A program made the position numbers and the translations under genes. From Telmatactis stephensoni (lineage: Eukaryota > Cnidaria > Anthozoa > Actiniaria > Isophelliidae): DNA of 64,000 bases. Each line of letters starts with the position of its first letter. The stretch's first letter is position 1. The DNA lies in contig JALIZF010001245.1 of assembly GCA_029948255.1 (NCBI GenBank), positions 1 to 64,000 on the forward strand. Direction: 5' to 3'. Positions 23,481 through 34,957 of the stretch are shown piece by piece. The notes under the pieces were generated by a model that had not been told where the DNA came from, ran no database searches, and saw only the letters and a program-made list of their open reading frames with translations.

Positions 23481-25834
23481 ATATGAACTAGCAAAAATAA
23501 AAAGCAATTCACACGAGGATTAATTACGTGTTGATAACGATCCTTATTATCTGATATCCATTAACCCCTATATTTTAATTTTCCACTTGTATAAATTGCC
23601 TAGTGCATTGTTTTATTTTCAATATAAATGTTCTTCAAAGTTATTTATTTAAATCTAACTTTAATACATAGACTAAATTACCCTTCATATATAAAACCCT
23701 AAATGAAGCCCTAAAACTACAAAAACATATAAACATTCAATCATCACATATCAACAAGATTGACCATGGTTTGTTTCTTTAGTACCAGTACAGCTATTTG
23801 CACAAACATTGATCCTCTTTAAAACATAAAAGCTGAGAACGAAATGCACATTGGGAAATCTGTTGATTAGATGATTGTAAAGAAGCGCGAGACATATTTT
23901 GATATTAGTGATGCGGTAACAACAGCGCATTGAGAGATAAAACACATGAAATTCCAAGTATAACCAGCTTCTAGACTGAATGACGGTTTATACTTCATGG
24001 CTGAATGTCCACAGTCGCTCTTGGGGTTAGGTTTAGGGTAAATAATAGGAAGACGACTATATGGCATTCAGCCATGAAGTACTTACCTGAATGATACTGA
24101 AAGGATCATTGTTTGTGCACGTAGCTATATAAACTTATTTCAAAAAATGATTTTACACGCACGACGACACCCCTAAATCTGTGCACGTGGACCGATAATT
24201 TTGGGTACAGCACCCCTATCAGGACAAAACACTTTCTGTTCACACGATGATAATCACGTGTGTTGTGCCAACAATGCTGGGCCCGCGTGCTCATAAAAAG
24301 GTTGTCGTTCCGTCGTGCCTGAATCGTGCTACAAACTGCGGCTGCGTAGGACACTAAGTACTAGTTCAGAGTAACGAGCTAGAAACAATCCTTTTACGTC
24401 ACATCCCAATCGTTTCTATGGGACTATTAGCCAATTACAACATGAGTAGATTTTCGTGTGCTTGTGTACATGTCATATTTATTTATCTTGAAAACTAGTC
24501 GAGTTTACATAAAGTAAAAGCAAAAAATATTCATCTTGGTCTAGATGTGTTGTTTGTTGCTGTTGTGACAACATTTTTTGATCGAATTGAGTTTATATTA
24601 CAATAACTACAGGGCTAAGCTAGTCAGATATCTACCTTGTACATTTCACAATGGTAAATCTGACGTGTCTCTATATTTTCAAATATTAGTCTCAAAATTT
24701 ACAAATGTTTTACAATGGCTTTGCGTGGTATGGTAAATTTTATGTTGGTAAATGTTGGCAAATAGAAGTCCATATCACGGAAAGCCATCGTAAGTTTGAT
24801 TTTTAACACAAATTGAACTAAGAAGTAATTTCTCGCCGAACTAGCTTCGAGCGCGAGCAAGCACAAAATTCAAAATTATGACGCAATTTGTTAGTATGGA
24901 CTCTTATTTACCGCAGTTCTCGACCAATCAGAAAACGAGAAACTGAATGATTGTGGTAAAAAAAATGGAAATTTAATATACTTTCCAAACTTTATAAAAA
25001 TGCACCGAAAACCATCAAAACTAAGAAAAGCTAAAACGGGATTTACGATAACGCTTTTTCAATAGCTATATTTCAAAAATGAAGTAAAGTAGCAAAGTAA
25101 ATGTACTTTACCCGTGAAACAGATACTCACGATAACAGATATTGGTATACTCTCTGATTGATTTGTTTCTTTGGTCCCTAAATGACTGTTACATACTGTT
25201 AACTATTTTTGTTTTGCAGAATAGTCAAAGTAAAACCACTGTATACTCAGTGTAACAAGACAGTCAATCTCATAAACACTGTCTAGCGGAAAATCACTTT
25301 GAAGGTCATTTTAGCTACAATTATGAATGCCACATGTCTCATCAAATATTTGTTCCTCACATGAAATAAAGGTACTTCACAGATTCAGGACATTCGGAAC
25401 CAATGAAAGCGAAAAACATTGGGGCATAAACTGAATATAAGCAACAGCTTTAAAACCCTTGATGCTGTCTTGCGCAAATAGGAAAGTCTTTCGTAACTTA
25501 GAATTTTTCTTGTCAGTATAAAATACACTACAGGAACCTTTTTCGCTCCCTCTCCTCTAATTCCATGTTGTTTGGCTATATAATTATTATTAAGACCTCG
25601 AATTTGCACATCACCAGACAACAAATATTGAAAAGGGAAGAAAGGGGGAATTCGTAAATTTGTACAATGATTTTGAGTGCTCAGAAGTCAAAATTTGTCT
25701 TGAAATTATGCATCTAATTGTATATTGCTATTGAATTCGTAGGCTGTTTTATATCAGAATTTTGTATTTTATTTTTATACTATTTATTATTATTATTTAA
25801 ATTATTTATCCATTAGGGTTTGATTTTATATTTT
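23481..25834. other. Gene-free AT-rich stretch
   Basis: ORFs are all under 85 codons and without motifs. I see no RNA gene or obvious transposon boundary. Confidence 0.4.
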
Positions 25835-25839
25835 ACATT

Positions 25840-25912
<73 letters not shown>

Positions 25913-26101
25913 CAAATCGCTAAAACTTTGATATTGTTCTGATATATATACATATATATATCCGCCATTTTCTATTGTCTTTCCTTTTGTTCTCAAGTTT
26001 TTCCCTTGAGAACAACCTTCAGAACAAAAAGAAAGACAATGGAAAATGGCGGATATATATATGTATATATATCAGAACAATATCAAAGTTTTAGGGATTT
26101 G

Positions 26102-26143
<42 letters not shown>
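25835..26143. mobile_element. Palindromic MITE flanked by TA microsatellite
   Basis: Inverted arms (about 25911-26002 and 26013-26105): CACCAAATC...TTTGATATTGTTCTGATATA, TATCCGCCATTTTC, ATTGTCTTTC, TTGTTCTCAAG, loop near TTTTTCCC. (TA)n lies on both sides (25850-25910 and 26105-26140), as expected for insertion into a TA target or amplification from the ends. Confidence 0.75.
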
Positions 26144-26144
<1 letters not shown>

Positions 26145-26210
26145 AATTGAATAGAGGGTGAAGGTGAATCAAGCAACTTCTAGCAGTCCATGTAGATAAA
26201 AAGCTTTAAT

Positions 26211-26239
26211 GACGTTTCGACCCTTCGGTCTTCTTCAGA
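26211..26239 (-). ncRNA. Hammerhead-like motif, left copy
   Basis: Minus strand: CTGAAGA, A, GACC-GAAG-GGTC stem-loop, GAAAC. CUGANGA and GAAA match the hammerhead core; one extra A sits before stem II. Such motifs occur in Penelope-like terminal repeats. Confidence 0.4.
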
Positions 26240-26373
26240 ATAAGAATAAAGATAAAACTAAATACAAAATGATAAAAATGTAATAAATGAATTTGGAATA
26301 GGCTATATATAGGAGAAGTAAGACAAAAGGGCACAAATGGCACGGGCTATGGAGCTAAAAGTACATTAAGAAT

Positions 26374-28300
26374 CTAGCTATAATTAATCCTATTTTTGGA
26401 TCGAAACTCTGCTCTTTTATTTAACCCATGGGGGTGTAACGTGCTTAGCTGAGCCATCCAATAGACCTCTCTGGTTAAAAGCTTTTTGTCGACTTCATTC
26501 ACATCTCTTAAAGCTTCAATGCAAATGAACTTGAAGTCGGACAATGAGTGATCAGCACTATTGAAATGTACTGCAACCTCGCACGAAGTTTTGTTAGTTT
26601 TCATTGCAGATTTATGGTTCCGGAACCTGACCTTAAATTGCGTTGAAGTAGAACCAACATATTGTAAACTGCACTTAATACACTGAGCGATATAAATGAC
26701 ATTGCTTGAAGTGCAACTAAGTTCCTCTTTAATTTTATAAATCCGTCCGGTAGCTGTACTAGAAAAAATCTCGGACTCCATGAGGAAATTGGAACAGAAA
26801 TCACACTTTTTAGCCGTACATTTATAGCACCCAGCTTTCTCAACAGTGCAATTCGATTTTAATTTTGATGGTGCCAGTATATCTTTAAGGTTTTTCGTTC
26901 TCCTATAAGCTGGCATAATAGATTTGTTTGGAAAAATTGTTTTGAGAGTGGGTGAGGATTCTAAAAAAATGAATATTAGATTTGATGATGTCGGAAATGT
27001 TGGGCAATCTAGGGTTATAGTCAAGAACCAGGGGAAACACTTTATTCTTGACTCTAACCCTAGGTTTAAGAATTTCCTTTCTATCGATGATAAGAGCTTT
27101 GTTAAATTGTTTTATCGATCAACTTAGAACTATACCCTTGATGCCTTAAATAAGCTTTATATTCAAGACATCTTTGGTTGAGTTGGTCTTCATTAGAACA
27201 ATTACGCTTAAGTCTCAGAGCTACCCCGTAAGGAATAGAGGTCTTGCAATGTTTAGGATGAGAACTAGAGTAAGGTAAATAAAGGTGGCTATCTGTAGGT
27301 TTCGAATATATATCTGTGCTGATAAAACTATCTTTAAGGTGCAGGGTCAAATCCAAGACGTTGAGGCTATCTCTGGAATAGACTAGCTCAAATTTAATGG
27401 TGGGATACAGGGAATTAATATATTCCGTAAACTCAATCAGTTTATCTAACCCAGCGGTCCAGACATCTATAATATCATCTCTGTATCGCCACCATAAATT
27501 TGGTTGAGCTGGTCCACCAAATTTAGCTTGTTCATCAATTACACCCATGGCAATATCAGCATAGCTGCATGCATTTTTTGGACCCATGGCCGTTCCATGT
27601 TTCTGAACAAAGTTCTGGTCTATAAATTGACTATTGTTGGAAGACAGACAAATCTCTACGGCTTCAACTATACATTTGGTCGAGGGGACTTTATCGATTC
27701 TACTATCCAAAGCTTTCGTTATAGCAGAAATCCCCAAATGGTTGTCAATATTCGGGAACATTGCAACCACATCCCAAGAGACTAGTAGAGTGTTGTCTGC
27801 AAAAGGCCCACTAGTATCATTAAGTTCATTAATTCTATTAATAAGATCAGTAGTGTCCTTCAAAAATGATGGAAGACTTTGAGCCAGTGGTTTGAGATAG
27901 AACTCAGTGAAGGCAGAAAGACGCTCAATGGCTGTCCCACAACAAGACGTAATTAAACGTAAAGGATTATCAGCCTTATGAGTTTTAACATTACCAAATG
28001 CCGTGCCTGGCCGAGGCTCAATATCGGAAATCCAATTGGCAATGTTTTCATTAATTTGCCCTTCACTAAGCCATTTATCAGACCACTGGCGAACTTTTTC
28101 AAAATGATCATGAGTCGGGTTGATAGCTAACGATTCATAATGCAGTGGGTTTTGAAGTTGCCCTAGCATTTTCTTCTCATATTCACCCCTCTCTAAAACT
28201 ACAAAGCGTGACCCTTTATCTTGAATTCTAATAATTTTATCCTCCTCATTTCTTAAGGATTGCAATGCCGACCGTTCGTCCTTAGTTAAATTATCCCTGG
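26374..28300 (-). pseudogene. Penelope-like reverse transcriptase plus GIY-YIG endonuclease, one frameshift
   Basis: The RT segment starts inside the gene (5' truncated at 28300) with NLTKDERSALQSL, then palm motifs including LLVSWDVVAMFPNI, GTAMGPKNACSYADI and the catalytic WWRYRDDIID. Near 27103, after IDKTI, the frame shifts by one. The next frame continues through a PRLPNI linker, a Cys cluster (CYKCTAKKCDFC) and the GIY-YIG nuclease: VIYIAQC, LQYVGST, RFRNHKSAMK, ending KNRINYS at 26374. The family primes on nicked DNA, with the nuclease making the nick. Missing N-terminus plus the frameshift imply it is inactive. Confidence 0.9.
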
Positions 28301-28786
28301 GTTCCGGAACCATAAATCTGCAATGAAAACTAACAAAACTTCGTGCGAGGTTGCAGTACATTTCAATAGTGCTGATCACTCATTGTCCGACTTCAAGTTC
28401 ATTTGCATTGAAGCTTTAAGAGATGTGAATGAAGTCCGCGACAAAAAGCTTTTAACCAGAGAGGCCTATTGGATGGCTCAGCTAAGCAAGTTACACCCCC
28501 ATGGGTTAAATAAAAGAGCAGAGTTTCGATCCAAAAATAGGATTAATTATAGCTAGATTCTTAATGTACTTTTAGCTCCATAGCCCGTGCCATTTGTGCC
28601 CTTTTGTCTTACTTCCCCTATATATAGCCTATTCCAAATTCATTTATTACATTTTTATCATTTTGTATTTAGTTTTATCTTTATTCTTATTCTGAAGAAG
28701 ACCGAAGGGTCGAAACGTCATTAAAGCTTTTTATCTACATGGACTGCTAGAAGTTGCTTGGTTCACCTTCACCCTCTATTCAATTT
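28301..28786 (+). repeat. Inverted copy of the Penelope-like 3' end
   Basis: Opposite in orientation to the main element. It encodes the last 77 GIY-YIG residues (28323-28556, ending KNRINYS) and the same 3' region. It differs from the left arm by a few substitutions and one codon (an extra Arg in NEVRDKK). Confidence 0.85.
28692..28719 (+). ncRNA. Hammerhead-like motif, right copy
   Basis: CTGAAGA at 28692-28698, stem II GACC/GGTC with GAAG loop (28700-28711), GAAAC at 28712-28716. One unpaired A (28699) departs from the strict core. Activity untested. Confidence 0.4.
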
Positions 28787-29231
28787 ATAAAGTTCTTGGT
28801 GACCACTTTGAATCCTCGTTTGGATCCTTCTGCTGGGAGGCCTTCGTTGAAACACACGCCCCACTTCAATTCTACATATATATATATTTTTATATAGTTT
28901 TAGCTTGTAGGATAGTGTCCCCAATTAGTGGTTCTATAACTGCTATCAGATTTGACACTGAAATAAAGTTTCTATTCTATTCTATTCTATTCTATAATAA
29001 TGAATATTTAGCTGACAAACGTGATATCGTGTTCATCTGGACAACTTGCTCAAATATCTGGACAACGTTGATGAGATTGACTGAATACACTAGTAGAATA
29101 AAGGAATGTAAAAAAACACTACTCTCCTCTCCGCTGTGAAAAAAGCTGACTCCCTTACCACGACCAGCCCCCCTCCCCCCCCCCCGAAAATAACCCCGAA
29201 AAATTCACAAGATTTGTCGACTATACTATTC
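28787..29231. repeat. Non-LTR retrotransposon 3' tail and spacer
   Basis: CTATCAGATTTGACACTG, AAATAAAGTTT and then (CTATT)n (about 28970-28996) form a typical L2/CR1-type 3' end on +. No RT remains. The rest, to the TRIM stop, includes a C run near 29170 and nothing else recognised. Confidence 0.55.
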
Positions 29232-31487
29232 TCACTGCCACACAGTTACTCGGTTTCCATCAAATTCTAGCACTAACACTTTACCGTCTGGAGAAATAAC
29301 TACATCAATAGGCCCATTCATTTGACCTAGACCTGAACCACGGCTACCGAACGACGTAACAAATTTACCGTCGTCTGTCAAGACTTGAACCCGGTGGTTA
29401 CCACGATCACAGACCAGAAGCATGTCTCTGCCATAACTAGCGATTCCCCTTATTCCATTGAACTGACCGTCTTCTCTTCCTTTAGTTCCAAATTTGTACA
29501 GGAGAGCACCATCCTCATCAAAAACATCAATGATATCCTGATCGGCATATGATACAAAGTATTTATGGTTACCATAAGCAATGAACCATGGATTGTTTCC
29601 AGTAGTACGAATTTCCCGAACAACCTGTCCACACTGTTTACTCAACAACTTTATACCTGACCGAGTTATGTCATCACGGTTCTTACAGCACACTGCGATG
29701 TGTTGATCGCTAACACATATTCTATTAAACACATTTCTTGGTTCTTGTTTGCAGATAGTTCTAAGGTAAGTACCATTGTTGTCGAATTCTTGAAGCCTAC
29801 CATATTTATCATCTGGATTATCGCTGACAAGTACGTTGTTTTCATTAATGGCCACTCCACGTGGTTCGTCCAGTTGACCATCTCCCGTTCCTTTTCCACC
29901 AAACTGTCGTATAAAGTTCCCATCAGCATCTAGTACCACAATGCGATGATTATAAGTATCAGCAATGATTACCTCTCCATTAACACTTACTGCAAGTGAG
30001 TTGGGACAATCGAGCATTTGAGCTCCATATTTCTTTTTAGCTCCATAGATTTTCACAGGCTTAAAGTCAACTTTACCATGAAGTCTCTTTGGAGACTCCT
30101 TGACTTCTTTTCCTCCAATACTCACCAGCATTTGGTACGCTGAGGGTTTCTCTGCTTTATACGTCACGTTGAATTTCCCACGTTCTGTTTCTGTGAGTTC
30201 GTTTTCAACCTCAAAGCCGTCATCATCTTTGATTTGTAGATCAATAGAACCGAGATTTGTATAGCAAACTTGGTTATCGGAATTCCTTGTTACGAGTTCA
30301 CATTTTCTCATTGAACGGCTATTTTCAATATTACTCAGTAATTCCACTATGGAACAGCGAGATGGGTCTGTCACGCTCTCTTCAATATGGCCGAGGTCTT
30401 GCACAGGTTGTGCGACTGTAGTTGCAATGTATCGCACTGTTCTGTTTCGTTTGATATTTGATTGCGATTTTAAGATAGATCGAGGATTTCTCAAAATCTC
30501 TTGGCATCGTTGAGGAAATTGACTTTCAAGAACAAAATGAGCAACGTTTTGATCTTGTAAAGCTTTGCTCTGCTTATTCAATGCATCGAGCTGTTGAATG
30601 GCAGCAGAAATATTTCTTTGCTCCTCATCATTTCCTGTTTTATGTTCCAGAAGTATTGCATCCAAGGTTTTTGTTATGCTGTTTTGATGATTTTGTAAAA
30701 TCTTGATTTGAGTTTGTACTGTATCGGACACTTCCTTCTTGGCTGCGTTGACTTCGTTCTCCAAACGTCTTTTGTTTTGCTTGCACAGTTCAAGTTCTTG
30801 CACAAAGTTCTGTCGTTGCTTGTTCACACGATCCAATTCTTGATGGATAAATCGCTTGATTTCCTCGGCTTTCTCTTCAATGCCAATCTTGTCGTGAGTG
30901 CTATGAACTGTGGAAGTGCACTTTTGACAAATGGATTGATGGCAAGTTTGACAATAGTACTCTAACTTGTATTTTTCGTGGAATTTGATTGAGCACCGTT
31001 GTTGATTGGTGATGTAGGTGTTCACATGTTCTCGCTTTAAGTCACCAAACAAAGTCACTTGATGGTCTCGGAGTTGTTTCATTATATTGTGGGCGTTCTT
31101 GCAGTCAGCGCAAACCATGCCTTCGCACTCAGGACAGAAGGCAACCAAAATAACATGTTTCTCGCAAGAAACACAGTTTGACAGGTTAAGCTTGTTTTGT
31201 TCGTTTGCTTTGGTTTTCATGGCAAGAAGGAGTTCCTTCAGAGACTCGAGATGAAATGAAGATTTGAGCTTTGTTATGTCGCCATCTTGTAACTCGATGG
31301 GTGCCATGCAAGTAGGACAAGTAAATCGCTGTCTTCGTGTCTGGCACGATTCTTTCCATCCTTCAATACATTTTTGACACAAGCTGTGAAGACATGGAAG
31401 CGTTTTGGGCTCGTTAAAGATGTCTTGGCAAATAATACACGTTAATTCTTGTTCTAAACTTGAAACGAAATCATTGAATTCAGCCAT
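29232..31487 (-). CDS. TRIM-NHL protein (RING, B-boxes, coiled coil, filamin, NHL)
   Basis: Intact single-exon frame of 751 aa from ATG 31487. RING C3HC4 at about 17-60 (CIICQDIF...CPTC), B-box 1 at 105-140, B-box 2 at 165-199 (CSIKFHEKYKLEYYCQTCH), coiled coil at 205-330, filamin/ABP280-type Ig at about 375-478, and NHL repeats from about 485 to the end (FGGKGTGDGQLDEPRGVA, FGTKGREDGQFNGIRGI, FGSRGSGLGQMNGPIDV). The family (TRIM2/3/71-like) are E3 ubiquitin ligases whose NHL propeller binds RNA or protein partners. Cnidarians and molluscs carry many intronless members. The filamin repeat is less canonical than the rest. No frameshift; likely a working host gene, exact orthology not claimed. 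Confidence 0.93.
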   Translation of the reverse strand: MAEFNDFVSSLEQELTCIICQDIFNEPKTLPCLHSLCQKCIEGWKESCQTRRQRFTCPTCMAPIELQDGDITKLKSSFHLESLKELLLAMKTKANEQNKLNLSNCVSCEKHVILVAFCPECEGMVCADCKNAHNIMKQLRDHQVTLFGDLKREHVNTYITNQQRCSIKFHEKYKLEYYCQTCHQSICQKCTSTVHSTHDKIGIEEKAEEIKRFIHQELDRVNKQRQNFVQELELCKQNKRRLENEVNAAKKEVSDTVQTQIKILQNHQNSITKTLDAILLEHKTGNDEEQRNISAAIQQLDALNKQSKALQDQNVAHFVLESQFPQRCQEILRNPRSILKSQSNIKRNRTVRYIATTVAQPVQDLGHIEESVTDPSRCSIVELLSNIENSRSMRKCELVTRNSDNQVCYTNLGSIDLQIKDDDGFEVENELTETERGKFNVTYKAEKPSAYQMLVSIGGKEVKESPKRLHGKVDFKPVKIYGAKKKYGAQMLDCPNSLAVSVNGEVIIADTYNHRIVVLDADGNFIRQFGGKGTGDGQLDEPRGVAINENNVLVSDNPDDKYGRLQEFDNNGTYLRTICKQEPRNVFNRICVSDQHIAVCCKNRDDITRSGIKLLSKQCGQVVREIRTTGNNPWFIAYGNHKYFVSYADQDIIDVFDEDGALLYKFGTKGREDGQFNGIRGIASYGRDMLLVCDRGNHRVQVLTDDGKFVTSFGSRGSGLGQMNGPIDVVISPDGKVLVLEFDGNRVTVWQ

Positions 31488-31794
31488 TATGCAGTCTATT
31501 GTTGGGTCGTGGCGGATTCCGAGAACTGCAGGATGTAGAACTGATTACCATACTGACGTCATATGGGTGCACATATAGACAGTTGACCTAGACTTTATAC
31601 AGAGGTTATAAATTTACATATCGACATTTAGAATAACAATTATAGTTTGCTTTTAAACCAAAAAACTAGACGCACACGTGCGTTCACTCGTGCCCCGGAA
31701 GCCCCCTTTTAGGAGAGGCTTCAATGACCAGCCCCGTTCGTACTCTTCCCCGAGCCGTTTAACGCATTCTTCACTTAACCGTAACATAATAAAG
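31488..31794. promoter_or_regulatory. Upstream region of the TRIM gene
   Basis: About 300 bp between the TRIM ATG and repeat copy 2. No clear TATA element. A CACTCGTGCCCCGGAAGC segment near 31685 resembles MITE ends elsewhere in the window. Confidence 0.3.
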
Positions 31795-32611
31795 ACCTTT
31801 TTTGACCTTTTTAAAGAATATCTGATTAGTCAATTTGTCTGTCAGCAGCTATTAGTCGACATGCAAAATATTACCAGCGAATATACCAGTTTATTCAACT
31901 TTTTATTTCACTATGTGTCTCAATTGTTTGCTGTAAAGACTTCTACAACGGCGTTTTTAACAAAATAACAAATCGTGAATATTTTCGTTCATGTTTCGGA
32001 TGTTTTAAATAATAAAAGACGTTACGTGACCAACAAGGTCAATGGAACCTATCCGTTCCATGCAATGGTCTGCTTTAGAATTCCGTATTAAAATTCAGTA
32101 CAAAAACCTCTCAAGATCTCTTGAATGCTTGAATGAGGAATACAATTGACTTGCTTCTACGTATGTTCGTTTAGCAACATGTAGGATGAGAAATTCGTAG
32201 ATTCACAGCTCATAGGAAATACTCAGTTTATCCATGTTTATCGCGAGGGTTCTCTTTCAAGTACTCCATTTAGAGTTCGATATTTGGTCAAAGTATTGGA
32301 GATGAAGCTCAAAATAACAGCCCATTCTGAAGCTCTTATAAGTATATAGGTATATCTCGAGTTAAAAGCTCCAAATTACATTGTTCTACTGCAGGAAAAG
32401 CCTGTCTCTGAAAGCTATTTTCTTTATAGTCGGCCATCTTGCATTCCTAAAGTTCCTGGCTTGCGTTCGCTGTCGCTCAAAGGTGATGAATGAAGGGCAT
32501 TGTTTTTACGTTCTTAACCAATCAGAGGTCCCTCAGGACGAACAGAGGAAAAAAAAAAAAACATTTGCAGTTTATAACTCGTTCCCGGCCTAAAGGCCTG
32601 GGCACGAGTAA
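31795..32611 (+). repeat. Dispersed repeat family A, copy 2
   Basis: About 85-90% like copy 1 by eye, same orientation and landmarks, ending at the same GGCCTAAAGGCCTGGGCACG. CCTCTCAAGATCTC at 32107-32120 is uninterrupted here, which gives an empty site for the Gypsy insertion. Confidence 0.75.
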
Positions 32612-33242
32612 CTACTCTGAAAATAAGAGACACCACACTAGAGACCAAACCGCCAATAGCGGAGATAACTCGTAGATTGACCAAAACCGCCACAGGAAGC
32701 CCAAACAATACATTTTACTGAATCGACGAGTTTCCATTTGAAGGCGAAAAGTTAAATTACCTACTACATCAACCAAAGACCCTTCATTAAATAAACGACA
32801 GCTTACTTTCTCTTATCACAATTTTAATTGCTTGTCTCAGTGGTTCAGGGCAAAGTCGTGTCGTGTTTCTTGGTGAGACCACGATCACTTTAGCTCGAAT
32901 TGCATAAACAACCCACGTCTTCAGAATACTTGTTTTTATGGTTGTAGCCCCACAAACAGCAAGGAGAACCAATCCGAACAAACAAAAGAAAACTTCTCTC
33001 TGTGTGTGCAGCACAATATCGCTATGAATATAAAATCTCACGTACTAGACATTATGTAACACAATTGACGCTCACTTGTCATTAACATAACAAACGGGTC
33101 AGATTTGTACTATTGAGGTCACAACCGTGCTCGGACTGGCTCCCGACTGTCTAGCGCTTTAGATCAAAACGATAAATAATATTCTAACTTTGAATCTCTC
33201 CTTTTATTCCATCTGGAGTATTAGTTACTGCCTCAATATACG
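32612..33242. other. Gene-free stretch
   Basis: No motif-bearing ORF. A segment at 33150-33200 (GCGCTTTAGATCAAAACG) is echoed at about 35848 (GACGCTTTAGATCAAACG), so part of it is dispersed repeat. Confidence 0.35.
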
Positions 33243-34946
33243 GCTGTCGTTAAAACGCGGGGTGCGGATTGCGGATAGATTTTTGCGGATTGCGGATAGA
33301 TTTTTGCGGATAGTGTCCAAAATATGATAAAAATAATTATAAAATTAAAGAGTAAGTAATGATAAACAACAAAGAACAAAAACAAATATCTAAATAAAAA
33401 ACGGCCAAAAGAAATTTTTCTGCTTTATAATCTGTCATCGTGATTCAGATAGCGAGTTTGTGCGGGTCAAGAAGCTAGCAGCGTTTTGTGCAGTTTGCTA
33501 AAAAAACTTGTTTTGAAACATTTCAAGATCATTTTTAGAATAATATTAAAGAAGTAATTTTGATCTTCAACTTCAAAACTTCTCCAAAAGTAAAGGAACA
33601 CTAAGGTCATTTGTTTCTGATCACCGTGACAAACCTTGCGCGTGACAGTCGTACATAGGATTTGCAAGTCAGTGAATTCGATCCATGTGACAAATGCAAT
33701 ATTTACTAGAGCCTACTTTTTCTTTTAACGGGGAATTTTTTTTCTTTTTTTTTCTTTCTATTGGTTGCATACACTCTTTCTTTATAAGTATTCCGACAAC
33801 AAGACCACGGACGACAGGATAGATGAAGCCCCGGCCAGTAGAGGTTTCCGCGGGATACATCCCGGGGGGAGGGGGTGGGGGGACTCCGATCGTAAATGGA
33901 CGGGGATGCTCTTCGTACCTTTTAGGGGTCAAAATCGGCAATCTGGTACCTTTTAGGGTGCCTCAGACTTAAATGGACTACCAGGGACATAGCTGGTACC
34001 TTTTACGGACTGTTTTGGGGTAAATAAACTACCTAAAATAAGCATGAAAGGGACGATTTCGATGATCTGAATTGAATCTTCAAAGCACATCGATAACAAA
34101 GTGTTTCATTACTTTTATTCTTTATTATTGTTTTTGAATTGGTACCTTTTAGGGGTAGAAATGAATTGTTGAGCATCCCCGTCCTCTTATATATAGGAGT
34201 CCCCTCCCCCGGGGGATACGGTAAGAGTATATAGGGTGCTTTCCATTTAGTGGAACCAACCGGCCAGAAAACACCCTTAGTCAGCAGAAAAAATACAGCC
34301 GGATATGGGATATCTTAAAATACTGAAGATCAGAATATTGACGAAGAGCTGTAGGGAAATTTGTCCCAAAATTAGTATAGATACAGAATGCAAATGGAGT
34401 CAAATGGAGTCGTTATTGTTAAAAGCTCACAAAGCTAAAACTTAACAGAGACGTTTTATTTACAACCGTGAGTATTAACCTTTAAAACGTACCTCTCACT
34501 GTCCCTCTCACTTGGATTGAAACTGGTCACGCAAGGTTTGTCACGGTGATCAGAAACAAATGACCTTAGTGTTCCTTTACTTTTGGAGAGGTTTTGAAGT
34601 TGAAGATCAACTAAATTACTTCTCTAATATTATTCTAAAAATGATCTTGAAATGTTTCAAAACAAGTTTTTTAGCAAACTGCACAAAACGCTGCTAGCTT
34701 CTTGACCCGCACAAACTCGCTATCTGAATCACGATGACAGATTATAAAGCAGACAAGAAAGCAGAATAATTTCTTTTGGCCGTTTTTTATTTAGATATTC
34801 TTTGTTGTTTATCATTACTTACTCTTTAATTTTATAATTGTTTGGAATTTTTGGACTAATATTATATTTCGGACACTATCCGCAAAAATCTATCCGCAAT
34901 CCGCAAAAATCTATCCGCAATCCGCACCCCGCGTTTTAACGACAGC
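33243..34946. mobile_element. Foldback element with 400-bp terminal inverted repeats
   Basis: Arms 33243-33645 and 34545-34946 are inverted copies that start GCTGTCGTTAAAACGCGGGG, then TGCGGATTGCGGATAGAT repeated. Flanks carry the 11-bp direct repeat CTCAATATACG (33232-33242 and 34947-34957). Long arms plus a 9-11 bp duplication fit a Mutator-like non-autonomous element (inference). The centre holds another nested palindrome and no transposase. Confidence 0.8.
33840..34216. mobile_element. MITE nested in the foldback element
   Basis: Inverted ends of the type GGATAC(AT)CCCGGGGGGAGG and GGAGTCCCCTCCCCCGGGGG, with inner matching words GACGGGGATGCTC / GAGCATCCCCGTC and GTACCTTTTAGGGG on both sides. 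No ORF. Confidence 0.65.
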
Positions 34947-34957
34947 CTCAATATACG

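Larger units (their letters stand above)
26144..28786 (-). mobile_element. Penelope-like element with inverted 3'-end copy
   Basis: Sense strand is minus. RT and GIY-YIG coding (28300-26374) and a 3' region to 26144 are preceded, where the 5' end should be, by an inverted copy of the last 483-486 bp (28301-28786). The junction on both sides is the 10-bp palindrome GTTCCGGAAC (26617-26626 and 28301-28310). Both outer ends read AAATTGAATAGAGGGTGAAGG. Confidence 0.88.
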
